From an uncultured Clostridia bacterium (GTDB lineage Bacteria > Bacillota > Clostridia > Christensenellales > UBA1242): 5,096 nucleotides of DNA. Where the stretch lies: positions 1 to 5,096 of the forward strand of contig CALWII010000039.1 in NCBI GenBank assembly GCA_944380695.1, given 5' to 3'. Position 1 is the first letter of the stretch. Each line of letters begins with the position of its first letter. The position numbers were made by a program, and so were the translations under genes. Of this stretch, positions 3,955 through 5,096 are shown in pieces. A model generated the notes under the pieces. It did no database searches. It was not told where the DNA came from and saw only the letters and a list, made by a program, of their open reading frames with translations.

Positions 3955-5096
3955 ATGATAAAAATTATTACGGGGGCGAGCCTTTTTCAAGCAGCAAAAA
4001 ATACAATTAAGAATTTACCCCCAGATAATACATATATTGTTGTTCCAGACAGAGCTACTCTAGTGATGGAGGAGCTTGTTTTTGATTTGCTTGATTTAAA
4101 ATGCTCTTTTAATCTTAATGTTGTTGGACTTTCTACTTTGGCTTTGCGAGGATTTCAAACGACGAAAAAACCACTTTCAGAAATGCAAGCTGTGCTTTAT
4201 GTTAAAAAAGCCGTGGATAATTTGCAAGGGAAGTTAAAATATTTTCAGTCGGGTAATGTAAGTTTTTGTAAACAAATTTACAAATTTATTTCACAATTTA
4301 AAAGCTCTTCTTTAAAACCGCAAGATGTAGTATGCAAAAGCGAAAGATTGAACCTCAAAAATAAATTTGAAGATTTAAAGATGGTTTATGAAGAGTTTGA
4401 AAAGCTGACGCAGGAAAGCTTGGATCCCAGTGAAGTTTTAGAGCATTTTGCAGAACAAATACCACTAAACGAGGAAATGCTAAACTCACATTTTGTTTTT
4501 ATAGGCTTTGACAGTTTTACTTCTAAACATTATTTTGTTATAGAACAAATCGCAAAATATTGTCGCTCATTGACTGTAGCATTGGCAAAACCTTTATGTG
4601 TTTCAAATGCTTATATTTATGAAACAGATGTTGAAGAAAAATTAAAAAAGATAGCAAAAGGCTGTAAGGTCGAAATACAAATTGAGTCTCCCTCTTGCTG
4701 TTTAACTCCTTCTGCAAAAGCAATCGCCGAAAATCTTTTTGCCAAACAACAGAAGTATATTGAAAATGCAAAAATCTCCATAAAAGAGGCTGACATTCCT
4801 AAATCAGAGGCGGAGTTTGTCGCAAAAACGATATGCTATCAGGTGTATAAAGGAAAAAGATATAAAGACTTTGCTGTGGCTTGTAGCGATTTAAAACTTT
4901 ATGCAAAAGAGTTGGAAATTGAATTTGAAAAAAATAAAATACCTTATTACATCGATTTATCCGTAAATGCATCGCAAACATATTGTGCTTTATTTTTTCA
5001 AAAGATGATTTCGTTTGCGTTCAAAAAGCTTCGTAAAAGCGACTTGTTGTTTTTAATCAACTCTCCCTTTTTTGACTTCGATCGAGAATTAATTTC
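3955..5096 (+). CDS. addB: AddB/RexB-like ATP-dependent helicase-nuclease subunit B, N-terminal part (runs off the window)
   Basis: The reading frame is open from ATG 3955 to the last base: 380 codons plus 2 bases, about a third of a usual AddB of roughly 1,100 residues. AddB pairs with AddA to unwind and resect double-strand breaks up to Chi-like sites for RecA-dependent repair. Support: IVVPDRATLVMEE (28-40) corresponds to the VPEQFTFQAE region of AddB. VFIGFDSFTSKHYFVIEQIAK (181-201) matches the hDGFxxFTxxE block. EAEFVAKTICYQVYKGKRYKDFAV (285-308) followed by F-x5-IPYYID (324-334) matches the conserved 'EVxxVAxxI...G.RYxDIAV...F...IPyFiD' block. The N-terminus (ITGASLFQAAKN, 5-16) lacks the Walker A G-x4-GK-[ST] seen in Bacillus AddB, as in streptococcal RexB. 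The C-terminal iron-sulphur nuclease domain lies beyond the window; addA would be expected downstream. The start lacks a ribosome binding site. Confidence 0.85.
   Translation, partial: MIKIITGASLFQAAKNTIKNLPPDNTYIVVPDRATLVMEELVFDLLDLKCSFNLNVVGLSTLALRGFQTTKKPLSEMQAVLYVKKAVDNLQGKLKYFQSGNVSFCKQIYKFISQFKSSSLKPQDVVCKSERLNLKNKFEDLKMVYEEFEKLTQESLDPSEVLEHFAEQIPLNEEMLNSHFVFIGFDSFTSKHYFVIEQIAKYCRSLTVALAKPLCVSNAYIYETDVEEKLKKIAKGCKVEIQIESPSCCLTPSAKAIAENLFAKQQKYIENAKISIKEADIPKSEAEFVAKTICYQVYKGKRYKDFAVACSDLKLYAKELEIEFEKNKIPYYIDLSVNASQTYCALFFQKMISFAFKKLRKSDLLFLINSPFFDFDRELI

Noticed and set aside
4538..4981. Minus-strand open frames at 4538-4771 and 4799-4981
   Set aside because: They are antisense to the continuous AddB-like frame, which carries several conserved blocks; no start signals support them.
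1..5096. CRISPR array, insertion sequence, tRNA or riboswitch
   Set aside because: No regularly spaced repeats, transposase-like frame, tRNA-like cloverleaf or known aptamer core was seen; leaders are all too short for a riboswitch.

Overview
The window is AT-rich DNA with AAGGAGG-type ribosome binding sites, U-tract terminators, TGn-TAAAAT promoters, an RsfA-like SANT/Myb regulator and an AddB-type recombination nuclease subunit. Together these suggest a low-GC member of the Bacillota, most likely an uncultured Clostridia-like lineage. No mobile element, CRISPR array, tRNA or rRNA was seen. Coding density is high and no gene-free stretch exceeds 300 bases.

Left part (1-2265): after the intrinsic terminator of an unseen upstream gene come four consecutive plus-strand genes for small (145-176 aa) four-helix membrane proteins. 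At least three, and probably all four, are paralogues. They share N-in/C-in topology, a cytoplasmic N-[MV]-T-x3-R motif just before helix 3, and a C-terminal [AS]-F-V-A-[QP]-[ST]-[KR] tail in three of them. The first two form an operon. The third begins directly behind a terminator-like hairpin whose 3' arm contains its ribosome binding site. The fourth has its own promoter behind another terminator. I do not recognise the family, and function is unknown.

Middle part (2274-3913): a 280-aa soluble protein of unknown function runs on the minus strand, convergent with the membrane array. It is divergent from a 237-aa protein with two SANT/Myb-like helical modules and a C-terminal coiled coil, probably a DNA-binding regulator that may control the shared 83-bp intergenic region.

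Right part (3955-5096, running off the edge): the N-terminal 380 residues of an AddB-like subunit of the AddAB (RexAB) helicase-nuclease, which processes double-strand breaks for recombination. Its N-terminus lacks a Walker A motif. Its start codon lies at the expected transcription start of an extended -10 promoter, so the mRNA may be leaderless; the minus-strand 280-aa gene has the same -10-to-ATG spacing and also no ribosome binding site.

The most unusual items are the unnamed four-gene membrane array, with the ribosome-binding-site-burying hairpin inside it, and the two candidate leaderless starts.
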